DNA of 47,630 nt from DSCS01 sp035391585 (GTDB lineage Bacteria; Macinerneyibacteriota; Macinerneyibacteria; Macinerneyibacteriales; DSCS01). This document shows positions 40,695-47,630 of this stretch, piece by piece. The stretch spans positions 1-47,630 of the forward strand of contig CAZNOX010000013.1 in assembly GCA_964574875.1 (NCBI GenBank), in the 5' to 3' direction. How positions within the stretch are numbered: position 1 is the stretch's first letter; the number at the start of each line of letters is the position of its first letter. The notes beneath the pieces are model-generated. The model did not search any database, had not been told where the DNA came from, and saw nothing but the letters and a program-made list of their open reading frames with translations. The translations under genes were made by a program, and so were the position numbers.

Positions 40695-40765
40695 CGGGAC
40701 CCAGAATCGAACTGGGGACCTTGCGGGTATGAACCGCACGCTCTAGCCAGCTGAGCTATCCCGCC
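40692..40765 (-). tRNA. tRNA-Met (CAT), elongator type
   Basis: The minus-strand cloverleaf is complete: acceptor GGCGGGA paired with TCCCGCT (G1-U72 wobble), D stem GCTC/GAGC, anticodon stem TGCGG/CCGCA with loop TTCATAC (anticodon CAT at 40729-40731), T stem CCCAG/CTGGG with loop TTCGATT. There is no C1-A72 mismatch and no GGG/CCC anticodon stem, so it is not the initiator. It closely matches elongator Met tRNAs of other bacteria; tRNA-Ile2 with a modified C34 is the less likely alternative. CCA is not encoded. Confidence 0.93.
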
Positions 40766-40780
40766 ATGTCAGGGAAAAGT

Positions 40781-40856
40781 TGGTTGCGGGGGTAGGATTT
40801 GAACCTACGACCTCCGGGTTATGAGCCCGACGAGCTTCCAACTGCTCTACCCCGCG
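40781..40856 (-). tRNA. tRNA-fMet (CAT), initiator
   Basis: Minus-strand cloverleaf with both initiator marks: an unpaired C1-A72 at the end of the acceptor (CGCGGGG / CCCCGCA) and GGG/CCC pairs in the anticodon stem (GTCGGG CTCATAA CCCG). The anticodon CAT is at 40821-40823 and the T loop reads TTCAAAT. The 3' CCA is encoded (40781-40783), unlike its neighbour 15 bases downstream. Confidence 0.96.
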
Positions 40857-40868
40857 TCATCGATTGGC

Positions 40869-40897
40869 AGTATAACCAACACACTTTTACTTGTCAA
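40869..40897 (-). promoter_or_regulatory. Consensus promoter of the tRNA-Met pair
   Basis: Minus strand: TTGACA (40892-40897), 17-base spacer, TATACT (40869-40874). The start would be near 40862, six bases before tRNA-fMet. The -35 box overlaps the end of the ftsB-like gene (stop 40887-40889). Confidence 0.8.
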
Positions 40898-41177
40898 CCC
40901 CATTTTTGAATTTAAAAATGATTTCATCTTTCCGCTTGAGGCCCAGCGTCAGCCTGGCGATCCGCTCTTTCATGTAGTCGTATTGACGGATCTCGTCCAC
41001 ATAGGCCTCGAGACGTTTGTTTTCCGTCATGAGTTCAGCCCGTTCACGGACGAGGCTCTTTTTCTGTTCTTTCATGTGGAGGAGATTTTTCAGATGGATG
41101 GCACTGTTGCTAACCCAGACCGCCAGAATGGCGGTCAGGATTAGCCAGACGAATGTCATCATCTTTTTTTTAGACAT
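40887..41177 (-). CDS. ftsB: FtsB/DivIC-family septum formation protein
   Basis: A 96-residue bitopic protein: short basic N-terminus (MSKKKM), one membrane helix (about 7-25), then a coiled coil (about 30-75). The C-terminal RIARLTLGLKRKDEIIFKF resembles the conserved end of DivIC/FtsB. It would sit in the divisome with FtsL and FtsQ. It follows rplQ by nine bases, an unusual but not unique place. Sequence in this family is weakly conserved, so the exact name (FtsB or DivIC) is uncertain. Confidence 0.75.
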   Translation of the reverse strand: MSKKKMMTFVWLILTAILAVWVSNSAIHLKNLLHMKEQKKSLVRERAELMTENKRLEAYVDEIRQYDYMKERIARLTLGLKRKDEIIFKFKNGVDK

Positions 41178-41186
41178 GGAAAAGTC

Positions 41187-41582
41187 TTACTTCTTCTTTT
41201 CCTTTTCTTTGGTGCTTTTCTCTTCAGGGCGCACGACAAATTCAACGATAGCTGTGGGCGTCGCATCCCCTTTGCGGAATCCGGTCTTGTAAAGGGCCAG
41301 ATACCCTCCGTTCCGTTCTGTAAAACGGGGAGCGATATCGCTGAACAGTTTCTGGACAGCTTCTTTCCCGAACAGACGGGTGGCAGCCATACGGCGGGCG
41401 TGGAGGGTGTCCTTTTTCCCTAAAGTCACCAGTTTTTCCACATAGGACTTGATCTGTTTCGCTTTGACCTCAGTCGTCTCGATCCTTTCATGAAGAATGA
41501 GCGATGTGGCCATATTTCTTAAAAGTGCTTTCCTTGAGGACCAGTTTCTCCCCAAACGCACGGATTTTACTCTATGACGCAT
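41187..41582 (-). CDS. rplQ: 50S ribosomal protein L17
   Basis: A 131-residue L17. Core stretches: MRHRVKSVRLGRNWSSRKAL (quoted in part), MATSLILHERIETTEVKAKQ and ARRMAATRLF, then GGYLALYKTGFRKGDATPTA. A lysine-rich tail ends it. It lies 24 bases after rpoA, the standard end of the alpha operon. Confidence 0.97.
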   Translation of the reverse strand: MRHRVKSVRLGRNWSSRKALLRNMATSLILHERIETTEVKAKQIKSYVEKLVTLGKKDTLHARRMAATRLFGKEAVQKLFSDIAPRFTERNGGYLALYKTGFRKGDATPTAIVEFVVRPEEKSTKEKEKKK

Positions 41583-41606
41583 CTTATGTTCACCTTCCCC
41601 TCACCT

Positions 41607-42581
41607 TTATGAGTCCATAATGTCATCTAGATCCATCCCGAAGGAGAGATTCATCTCAATGAGAAGCTCTTTGATCTCTTCAAGGGATTTCTTGCCGAAA
41701 TTCCTGTACTTGAGCATTTCAGGCTCGCTTTTCTGAACCAACTCCCCGATGCTTTTGATCCCGGCATTTTTCAGACAATTGGCGGCTCTGACAGAAAGCT
41801 CCAGTTCTTCCACACTCTTGGAAAGGATATTCTTCAGGTCCGTGTTATCGTCTTTGGGCTCTTCCATGGGATATTCGACGTTCTCGCTGTCCATCTCAAA
41901 GGCGTCGAGATACTGTTTGATCAGTCGGACAGACCTTTTCAGTACTGTCTCAGGTGTAATGCTTCCGTCTGTCTGGATCTCCATGGTCAATTTATCATAA
42001 TCCACACTCTTGCCCACAAGAGCATGGTCCACCTCGTATTTGACATTGACCACAGGAGTGTAGACAGTATCCACAGCAATAAAATCCACCGGGATATCCT
42101 CATATCCATGCTCCTCAGCGGGTTTATAACCCAGGCCGTGGTCGTAGTAGAGATCCAGGGAGAGGGTCCCCCCTTCACTCAACTCGCAAATATAGAGATC
42201 TTTATTCATGACTTCGATCTCGGAATCGAGGTTGTCAAAATCACGCGCGTAGACCTGAGCCGGCCCCTTAACGGTAAAGTTGACCATTTTCAGGTTTTCA
42301 CCCGTGTAACGGACCCGCATCTTTTTCAGGTTCATGACAACATCCAGGACATCTTCTTTCAGATTATTGATGGATGTAAATTCATGGGCGACACCGTCGA
42401 TCCGGACACCCACCAGGCCGGTCCCCTGAATGTAGGAAAGCATGGTCCTGCGCAATGCGTTTCCCAGCGTAATCCCGAATCCCTTTTCAAAGGGTTCGAT
42501 GGATAAACGCCCGTAAGCATTGGATTTGGTTTCCTTATCCCATTCCAGTTTTTTGGGACGTTCCAGATTAATCCACTTCAT
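41607..42581 (-). CDS. rpoA: DNA-directed RNA polymerase subunit alpha
   Basis: A 324-residue alpha subunit. The N-terminal dimerisation domain shows FEKGFGITLGNALRRTMLSY and GVRIDGVAHEF. The C-terminal domain shows LELSVRAANCLKNAGI, IGELVQ and NFGKKSLEEIKE, which contact UP elements and activators. It is full length and follows rpsD by 19 bases, the standard order. Confidence 0.98.
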   Translation of the reverse strand: MKWINLERPKKLEWDKETKSNAYGRLSIEPFEKGFGITLGNALRRTMLSYIQGTGLVGVRIDGVAHEFTSINNLKEDVLDVVMNLKKMRVRYTGENLKMVNFTVKGPAQVYARDFDNLDSEIEVMNKDLYICELSEGGTLSLDLYYDHGLGYKPAEEHGYEDIPVDFIAVDTVYTPVVNVKYEVDHALVGKSVDYDKLTMEIQTDGSITPETVLKRSVRLIKQYLDAFEMDSENVEYPMEEPKDDNTDLKNILSKSVEELELSVRAANCLKNAGIKSIGELVQKSEPEMLKYRNFGKKSLEEIKELLIEMNLSFGMDLDDIMDS

Positions 42582-42600
42582 TGACCTTCTCCTTCATTCC

Positions 42601-43236
42601 TTACTTCGAATAGAACTCAACGATAAGGTTTTCCTGGATATCCAAAGGCATCTCTTCACGTGACGGCATTCTCTTGACTGTACCTTTAAATTTGTCAGGA
42701 TCGGCGTCAAGCCATTCAGCACCGGTACCGTTCTGCTTCACAATCTCCATGGCGACTTTGAACATGCTGCTTTTACGGCTTGGTTCCTTGACCTCGATGA
42801 TATCGCCCTCTTTGACAAGGTAGGAGGGGATGTTCACCAGCCGTCCGTTGACGGTAAAGTGTCCATGGTTCACCAGCTGGCGGGCTGACGGACGGGACGG
42901 GGCAAAATTCAGCTTGAAGACGACATTGTCAAGACGCCTCTCGAGGAATTCCAGAAGGTTTGTCCCTGTCACGCCTTTCTTTTTATCAGCCATTTCATAA
43001 TATTTTTTGAACTGGCGTTCCATCAAAAAATACATTCTTTTGACTTTTTGTTTTTCGCGAAGATGCATGGCATAATCGCTTGCTTTTCTTCTCAATGTGT
43101 TTTTCCCGTGAACTCCCGGCGGGTAGGGGTGCCTGTCGAGGGCACATTTCGGCGAATGGCAGCGGTCTCCCTTTAAAAAGAGTTTGGTGCCTTCGCGTCG
43201 ACAAAGTTTACAAACCGGGCCTGTATGTTTAGCCAT
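42601..43236 (-). CDS. rpsD: 30S ribosomal protein S4
   Basis: A 211-residue S4 with a zinc-type N-terminus (four Cys in GPVCKLCRREGTKLF and CHSPKCALDR), HPYPPGVHG, and the S4 RNA-binding domain (LERRLDNVVFKLNFA, HGHFTVNGRLVNIPSY). It is a primary 16S rRNA binder and, in many bacteria, the repressor of its own operon. ATG 43236 has GGAGGAAG. Confidence 0.97.
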   Translation of the reverse strand: MAKHTGPVCKLCRREGTKLFLKGDRCHSPKCALDRHPYPPGVHGKNTLRRKASDYAMHLREKQKVKRMYFLMERQFKKYYEMADKKKGVTGTNLLEFLERRLDNVVFKLNFAPSRPSARQLVNHGHFTVNGRLVNIPSYLVKEGDIIEVKEPSRKSSMFKVAMEIVKQNGTGAEWLDADPDKFKGTVKRMPSREEMPLDIQENLIVEFYSK

Positions 43237-43261
43237 TTCTTCCTCCTTCGTCCAGCTTTAA

Positions 43262-43654
43262 CTAGGCTCTTTTACGTTTTTTGAGTTTGCACCCGTTGTA
43301 CGGGGTGGGGGTCTCATCTTTGATTCCGGTCACGCGGATGTCTGAGTTCTGGAAGACCTTGATGGCCGGCTCTCTTCCGGGGCCGGGGCCTGCATAATTG
43401 ATCTCCATGCTCTTCACACCCATGTCAGCCAAAACCTTGACACAATTTTCAGCGGCCATCTGGGACGCAAAGGGCGTTGACTTCTTTGAACCGGAATATC
43501 CTACTGTCCCGCCGCTGGCCCATGTCAACACTTCGCCATTGTCATCGATGATAGTGATAATGGTGTTGTTGAATGTGGCCTTGATCTTTGCCACGGCAGA
43601 ACTGACTCTCTTCTTGATTTTCTTTTTACGAATGGTTCCTCTTACCTTAGCCAA
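43262..43654 (-). CDS. rpsK: 30S ribosomal protein S11
   Basis: A 130-residue S11: VAKIKATFNNTIITI, WASGGTVGYSGSKKSTPFAS and the C-terminal DETPTPYNGCKLKKRKRA. The start is a TTG (43654-43652) behind AAGGAGG with normal spacing; no ATG is available. It lies between rpsM and rpsD. Confidence 0.97.
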   Translation of the reverse strand: MAKVRGTIRKKKIKKRVSSAVAKIKATFNNTIITIIDDNGEVLTWASGGTVGYSGSKKSTPFASQMAAENCVKVLADMGVKSMEINYAGPGPGREPAIKVFQNSDIRVTGIKDETPTPYNGCKLKKRKRA

Positions 43655-43666
43655 GGCGCTTCCTCC

Positions 43667-44035
43667 TTACTTTTTCTTTTTAGCGATGGCCTTTGCGGGG
43701 CCTTTTCTCGTCCGGGCATTTGTCTTGGTCTTCTGACCGCGGACAGGAAGCCCCATCCGATGTCTCAGCCCGCGATAACAACCGATCTCGACAAGCCTCT
43801 TGATGTTCATGGTTGTCTCGGTCCTGAGAGTTCCTTCTACTTTATGGTTTTTCTCGATTTCATTACGCAAATTGGCGACTTCCTCTTCGGTGAGATCCTT
43901 GACTTTGACATCAGGGCTGATGCCCACTGCCTGGAGGATCTTGTTGGAAGTTGACCTCCCGATACCGAAAATATAAGTCAGGCCGATTTCAATGCGCTTG
44001 TTTTTGGGAAGATCCACTCCTGCAATACGAGCCAC
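43667..44035 (-). CDS. rpsM: 30S ribosomal protein S13
   Basis: A 122-residue S13: ARIAGVDLPKNKRIEIGLTY, IFGIGRSTSNKIL, and the C-terminal GLRHRMGLPVRGQKTKTNAR basic tail. The start is GTG (44035-44033) preceded by AGGAGG. It lies 14 bases after rpmJ. Confidence 0.97.
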   Translation of the reverse strand: MARIAGVDLPKNKRIEIGLTYIFGIGRSTSNKILQAVGISPDVKVKDLTEEEVANLRNEIEKNHKVEGTLRTETTMNIKRLVEIGCYRGLRHRMGLPVRGQKTKTNARTRKGPAKAIAKKKK

Positions 44036-44049
44036 GTCCTAACCTCCTT

Positions 44050-44163
44050 TTAGCCTTGTCTCTGCTTATGTTTAGGATTTTCGCAGATGACCATGACCAC
44101 GCCTTTTCTTTTGATTACCTTGCATTTGTCACACATCTTCTTGACTGATGCCCTGACTTTCAT
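44050..44163 (-). CDS. rpmJ: 50S ribosomal protein L36
   Basis: A 37-residue L36 starting MKVRASVKKMCDKCKVIKRK and ending ENPKHKQRQG, with the zinc ligands Cys11, Cys14, Cys27 and His32. It is the zinc-containing form. ATG 44163 has AAGGAGG. It lies in the usual place between infA and rpsM, directly behind an internal promoter. Confidence 0.96.
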   Translation of the reverse strand: MKVRASVKKMCDKCKVIKRKGVVMVICENPKHKQRQG

Positions 44164-44193
44164 CTTTGTAACCTCCTTAACCTCCGGGAGTGC

Positions 44194-44222
44194 ATTCTAT
44201 AGGAGCCCCCCCGGGCTGTCAA
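44194..44222 (-). promoter_or_regulatory. Internal promoter before rpmJ
   Basis: Minus strand: TTGACA (44217-44222), 17-base spacer, TAGAAT (44194-44199). The spacer contains an AGCCC/GGGCT inverted repeat around a G-run. The start near 44188 would give rpmJ a leader of about 25 bases and separate the alpha operon from secY-adk-map-infA. Confidence 0.6.
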
Positions 44223-44227
44223 CCCTT

Positions 44228-44452
44228 TTATTTATATCTATAGACTATTCTACCCTTTGTGGGATCATACGGTGTGATCTCCACCTTCACCTTGTCGCCG
44301 GGGAGGATCCGGATGTTGAACATCCTCATCTTTCCCGAGACATGGCAGATGATATGGATCTTGTTCTCCAGCTTCACCCGGAACATGGCATTGGGCAATT
44401 GTTCGGTGACCACGCCGTCAATTGCGAACACCTGTTCATTGTTTTTGGCCAT
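44228..44452 (-). CDS. infA: Translation initiation factor IF-1
   Basis: A 74-residue IF-1, an OB-fold factor: GVVTEQLPNAMFRVKLENK, HVSGKMRMFNIRILPGDKV and SPYD-like TPYDPTKGRIVYRYK. It is the normal length. It overlaps the end of map by 17 bases and precedes rpmJ. Confidence 0.97.
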   Translation of the reverse strand: MAKNNEQVFAIDGVVTEQLPNAMFRVKLENKIHIICHVSGKMRMFNIRILPGDKVKVEITPYDPTKGRIVYRYK

Positions 44453-45200
44453 AATCTCCCTCGCAACGCCCTGCTGATAAAATCATAGGTCCCTCCTTTG
44501 ATACAAATACCGTATTCTCATAATGAGCTGAAATCCCGCCGTCCTGAGTCACCACAGTCCAGTGATCATCCAGGATATGGATGGGCCAGTCTCCTGTGAC
44601 GACCATGGGTTCGATGGCCAGGTACATCCCTTCCCTGATGAGGTCCCCTTCTCCGGGTTCTCCGAAATTGGGGATCTCGGGAGCGGTGTGCGGCTTGCGC
44701 CCGATCCCGTGTCCTACAAAATCCCGGATGACATTGAACCCCTGCTCTTCAACGAAACGCTGGACAGCATGGCCCATGTCACCGATATGAAATCCCGGAC
44801 GGGCATACTCCACAGCGATGAAAAAGGATTCCCGGGTCACCTTCATGAGACGGCGAAGGTCTTCAGAGACCTCTCCCGCCCCGAATGTCCGGGCGGCATC
44901 AGCATAATGCCCTTCCACCACGGCCCCCACATCGATACTCACCAGATCCCCGTCGGCGATCGTACGGCCCTCGCGGGGAATCCCGTGGACCACTTCCTCG
45001 TTGATGGAGACGCAAAGGGTCGAAGGAAAACCGTAAAGCCCTTTGAAGGCGGGTTTCCCCCCCTTATCCCGGATATAGTCTTCGGCCCACCGGTCCAGTT
45101 CCGCAGCGGAGGCCCCGGGTCTGACAAGCGGCGCGATATCACACAGGAGATCTGCGATGATGCCGTTGGCCCGCTGCATCTTGGACAGGGAGACTTTCAT
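44436..45200 (-). CDS. map: Methionine aminopeptidase, type I
   Basis: A 254-residue MetAP that removes the N-terminal Met from new proteins. Metal ligands are in DVGAVVEGHYADAA (two Asp), GHGIGRKPHTAPEIPN (His), AIEPMVV (Glu) and SAHYENTVFV (Glu). No SEC-C zinc extension. ATG 45200 overlaps the adk stop by four bases. Confidence 0.97.
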   Translation of the reverse strand: MKVSLSKMQRANGIIADLLCDIAPLVRPGASAAELDRWAEDYIRDKGGKPAFKGLYGFPSTLCVSINEEVVHGIPREGRTIADGDLVSIDVGAVVEGHYADAARTFGAGEVSEDLRRLMKVTRESFFIAVEYARPGFHIGDMGHAVQRFVEEQGFNVIRDFVGHGIGRKPHTAPEIPNFGEPGEGDLIREGMYLAIEPMVVTGDWPIHILDDHWTVVTQDGGISAHYENTVFVSKEGPMILSAGRCEGDYGQKQ

Positions 45201-45829
45201 CGGCCGATCCTCTCCAGCAACTCATGATGAATGGCATCCACTCCTTTGTTGGCATCGATATGTTCCAGTTTTCCCGATGTCTCATAGTACTCGATGAGAG
45301 GATGGGTCTGTTCAAGATAGACGCGGATCCGGTTTTCAATGGATTCCGGGTCATCATCTTTACGCCGGACAAGAGGGCGGTGGCAGATATCACACACGGT
45401 ATCCTCTTTGGGCGGCAGGAACTCTTCATGGTAGAACTTTTTGCACACAGGACAGTAGAGACGTCCGCTCAATCGCCTGATGACCGTCTCCTTGTCAATA
45501 TCGAAGAGAATGACTTTATCAACACGGATCTCATGCACCTCCAGGCTCTCCGCCTGGGCTGTATTCCGGGGAAAGCCGTCCAGGATATAACCGGCTCCCC
45601 GGATTTTTGAAATATGATCTTTCAAGATCTCGATGACGATCTCATCAGGGACGAGGTCCCCGGATTCCACAAAGAGACGCGCTTTTTCTCCCAGCGCTGT
45701 CTTTGCTGCGATCTCCTGACGAAGAAGCTCTCCTGTGGAGATATGCTCAATGGAGAGCTTGTCCGACAAAAAATCCGCCTGGGTTCCCTTCCCGGCTCCG
45801 GGAGGCCCTAAAAAGATGAATCGTTTCAT
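45197..45829 (-). CDS. adk: Adenylate kinase
   Basis: A 210-residue long-form adenylate kinase, which interconverts ATP, ADP and AMP. P-loop GPPGAGKGTQ (8-17), HISTGELLR, LDGFPRN, and a LID domain with a four-Cys zinc site (YCPVCKKFY and VCDICHRPL). It follows secY with no gap, as in most bacteria; its SD lies in the secY end. Confidence 0.97.
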   Translation of the reverse strand: MKRFIFLGPPGAGKGTQADFLSDKLSIEHISTGELLRQEIAAKTALGEKARLFVESGDLVPDEIVIEILKDHISKIRGAGYILDGFPRNTAQAESLEVHEIRVDKVILFDIDKETVIRRLSGRLYCPVCKKFYHEEFLPPKEDTVCDICHRPLVRRKDDDPESIENRIRVYLEQTHPLIEYYETSGKLEHIDANKGVDAIHHELLERIGR

Positions 45830-47140
45830 TTATGACCTCCGGGGCCGTCCCAAACGTCCTTTCTTGGTAAAACCGTCATAATGCCGCATAAGCAGATGCG
45901 CTTCGATCTGCTTCATGGTATCCAGACCCACTCCCACAGCGATGAGCAGCGAGGTCCCTCCGAAATAGAAGGGGAGCTTCAGCCTGCTGTAGAGGATAAT
46001 GGGAAGAACGGCGATGCCTCCGAGGAAAATGGCACCCGGCAAAGCGATCCTGTTCAAAATATAGTTCACATAATCGGCTGTGGCCTTTCCCGGACGGACG
46101 CCGGGAATAAAACCGCCGCTTTTCTTCAGGTTGTCGGCCACGTCGATGGGATTCAGCGTGATCGCCGTATAAAAATAGGTAAAGAAGATGATCAGGCCGA
46201 TATAGACCAGGATATAGGTCGATGTCCCGTAGTCAAAGACACGGGCGACTTTGCTCCAGAAAACGCTCTTATCGCCGGCAAACTGGGCGATGGTCCCCGG
46301 AAACATCAGGATGGATGACGCAAAGATGATGGGGATAACGCCGGCCTGGTTGACCCTGAGGGGCAGATAAGTGGTCTGTCCCACAGTCATCTTCCGTCCG
46401 ACGATGCGTTTCGGATACTGGACCGTGATCTTCCTCTGTCCTTCCTGGATGAGGACGATAAAGTAAATGACCGCAAACATCATGATGGCGATGAGGGCCA
46501 GCTCGAACATGTTCATCCTCTGTCCTTCCACGACGAGACCCACAGTCTGGATCACGGCGTTGGGAAAACGGGCGACGATCCCCGCAAAGATGATCAGGGA
46601 GACTCCGTTCCCGATCCCCTTCTTGGTGATCAGCTCTCCTATCCAAAGGACAAACATGGTCCCCGCTGTCATGGTGAGCATGGTCATGATGAGAAATCCT
46701 GTGTTATAATTGGGGACAAAACCCTGGCCGTTCAGCCAGCGGGCCAGAGCCAGCGACTGGAACAGGGTGATGAGGACGGTGAGGTAGCGTGTATACTGGT
46801 TGATCTTTTTCCGTCCCAGCTCTCCCTCTTTGGCCAGGCGCTCCAGAGCCGGGACCACGGCTGTGAGAAGCTGCAGGATAATGGATGCGCTGATGTAGGG
46901 CATGATCCCCAGAGCCAGGACAGTGGCCCTGCTGAGGGCCCCTCCGGCAAAGACATCCAGCAGCCCCAGGATCCCTTTCCCGCCGGCAGCGCCGGCAAAG
47001 TATTCCTGAAGAGCGGAGAAATCGATCCCCGGTGTGGGGACATGAGAGACAAGCCTGTAAATGAAGAGGAGGAAAAAGGTGTAGAAGATCTTTTTCTTCA
47101 GCTCTTCGATCTTAAAGATGTTTCTCAGATTGGATATCAT
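45830..47140 (-). CDS. secY: Preprotein translocase subunit SecY
   Basis: A 436-residue SecY with ten membrane helices. Marks: RLVSHVPTPGID in the N-terminal part, a plug-region segment GGALSRATVLALGIMPYISA, GQRKITVQYPKRIVG and the C-terminal GFTKKGRLGRPR. It forms the SecYEG channel. ATG 47140 overlaps the rplO stop by four bases. Confidence 0.97.
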   Translation of the reverse strand: MISNLRNIFKIEELKKKIFYTFFLLFIYRLVSHVPTPGIDFSALQEYFAGAAGGKGILGLLDVFAGGALSRATVLALGIMPYISASIILQLLTAVVPALERLAKEGELGRKKINQYTRYLTVLITLFQSLALARWLNGQGFVPNYNTGFLIMTMLTMTAGTMFVLWIGELITKKGIGNGVSLIIFAGIVARFPNAVIQTVGLVVEGQRMNMFELALIAIMMFAVIYFIVLIQEGQRKITVQYPKRIVGRKMTVGQTTYLPLRVNQAGVIPIIFASSILMFPGTIAQFAGDKSVFWSKVARVFDYGTSTYILVYIGLIIFFTYFYTAITLNPIDVADNLKKSGGFIPGVRPGKATADYVNYILNRIALPGAIFLGGIAVLPIILYSRLKLPFYFGGTSLLIAVGVGLDTMKQIEAHLLMRHYDGFTKKGRLGRPRRS

Positions 47141-47583
47141 GATATCACCTGGGCCTTGCCGCCAGCTTTTTCAATTTTCTCACGAGCGGTCTGTGAAAAA
47201 CGATGCGCTTCAACGGTTACAGGCTTCTCCAGGTCACCTTCTCCCAATATTTTCACCAGGTCGGCATTAATCCGAACAAGGCCGCTTTTCTTCATCTCTT
47301 CAACGGTGATGACTTCAGCTTCGATCCGGGCCAGGTCTCCGACATTGACAATGTCATACTCCACCCGGAAAGGGTTCTTAAAGCCCCGTTTGGGCACACG
47401 GCGGTAAAGAGGCATCTGACCGCCTTCAAAACCGAAACGTCTGGAATATCCGGCACGGGCTTTCTGGCCGTTGTTTCCGCGGCCGGCAGTGCAGCCCCAG
47501 CCGGAGCCGTTTCCGCGGCCCACACGCCTGCTTTTACGGCTGGACCCTTCGGCAGGTCTCAGATCGTCTAATTTCATAGCCAT
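47137..47583 (-). CDS. rplO: 50S ribosomal protein L15
   Basis: A 148-residue L15: LDDLRPAEGSSRKSRRVGRG, GRGNNGQKARAG, GFEGGQMPLYRRVPKRGF and a C-terminal VTVEAHRFSQTAREKIEKAG. The start at ATG 47583 has a GGGGGG SD; ATG 47577 is a close alternative. It couples directly to secY. Confidence 0.97.
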   Translation of the reverse strand: MAMKLDDLRPAEGSSRKSRRVGRGNGSGWGCTAGRGNNGQKARAGYSRRFGFEGGQMPLYRRVPKRGFKNPFRVEYDIVNVGDLARIEAEVITVEEMKKSGLVRINADLVKILGEGDLEKPVTVEAHRFSQTAREKIEKAGGKAQVIS

Positions 47584-47594
47584 GACTTTCCCCC

Positions 47595-47630
47595 CTATTC
47601 TTCAATAATTTCCACGAGATGGGGCACTTT
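47595..47630 (-). CDS. rpmD: 50S ribosomal protein L30, C-terminal end (truncated by window edge)
   Basis: The last 11 codons before a TAG at 47597-47595 read KVPHLVEIIEE, matching the usual end of L30 (the '.V.HLV.v.e' tail). Position just before rplO agrees with the spc operon order. The rest lies beyond the window. Confidence 0.8.
   Translation of the reverse strand, partial: KVPHLVEIIEE

Noticed and set aside
1..47630. Mobile elements, prophage, CRISPR arrays
   Set aside because: No transposase, integrase, phage gene, terminal repeats or regularly spaced repeats were seen; the gene content is continuous chromosomal.

Overview
The window is a chromosomal piece of a diderm (outer-membrane-bearing) bacterium of roughly balanced base composition. 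Outer-membrane proteins (a D15-type barrel, a porin-like barrel), a LolA-like protein and a lipoprotein show the two-membrane envelope. The translation genes (nusA-ylxR-ylxQ-infB-ylxP-rbfA-nrnA-truB-ribF-rpsO-pnp, and the spc/alpha ribosomal operon end) are plainly bacterial. The phylum cannot be fixed by reading. The archaeal-type lipid genes fit candidate phyla such as Cloacimonadota and other FCB-group lineages, but that is inference. I see no mobile element, prophage, CRISPR array or rRNA. One 100-N assembly gap lies at 4243-4342.

Layout. 1-1.1 kb (+): end of an ABC exporter. 1.2-2.4 kb (-): ornithine aminotransferase. 2.8-5.2 kb (+): a secreted metallopeptidase fused to an outer-membrane barrel, broken by the gap. 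5.2-24.4 kb (-): one nearly gapless run of about 23 genes. It starts at a good promoter in front of rimP, passes through transcription/translation genes, pnp, an M16 peptidase and dut, and continues without a terminator into a lipid block. The block encodes a UbiA-type digeranylgeranylglyceryl-phosphate synthase, a ferredoxin, geranylgeranyl reductase, geranylgeranylglyceryl-phosphate synthase, two family-2 glycosyltransferases, a NodB-type deacetylase, a small unknown protein and a DedA membrane protein. 24.5-30 kb: RNA pseudouridine synthase, nitroreductase, a secreted phosphoesterase, a lipoprotein and an ankyrin protein. 30.1-35.8 kb (-): a TetR-controlled RND (MMPL) / LolA-like / outer-membrane barrel export module with a visible operator and promoter. 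35.9-40.2 kb (-): a GlmL/MutL-type B12-mutase reactivating ATPase beside an unusual unknown protein, cytidine deaminase and small membrane proteins. 40.7-40.9 kb (-): elongator and initiator tRNA-Met in tandem. 40.9-47.6 kb (-): ftsB-like, rplQ, rpoA, rpsD, rpsK, rpsM, rpmJ, infA, map, adk, secY, rplO and the end of rpmD.

The most notable feature is the lipid block. GGGP synthase joins sn-glycerol-1-phosphate to a polyprenyl diphosphate, the UbiA enzyme adds the second chain, and the reductase with its ferredoxin saturates the chains. Together they are the core of archaeal ether-lipid synthesis, here translationally coupled to a bacterial housekeeping operon. The downstream glycosyltransferases, deacetylase and DedA protein suggest that a glycosylated, perhaps amino-sugar, lipid is made and moved across the membrane (inference). 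The enzymes for glycerol-1-phosphate and the prenyl chain are not in the window.

Other points of interest are a possible S15 autoregulatory pseudoknot before rpsO, a hairpin at the predicted mRNA 5' end before rimP, a probable CTG start for ylxR, a promoter placed for leaderless transcription, and a mutase reactivase without its mutase.
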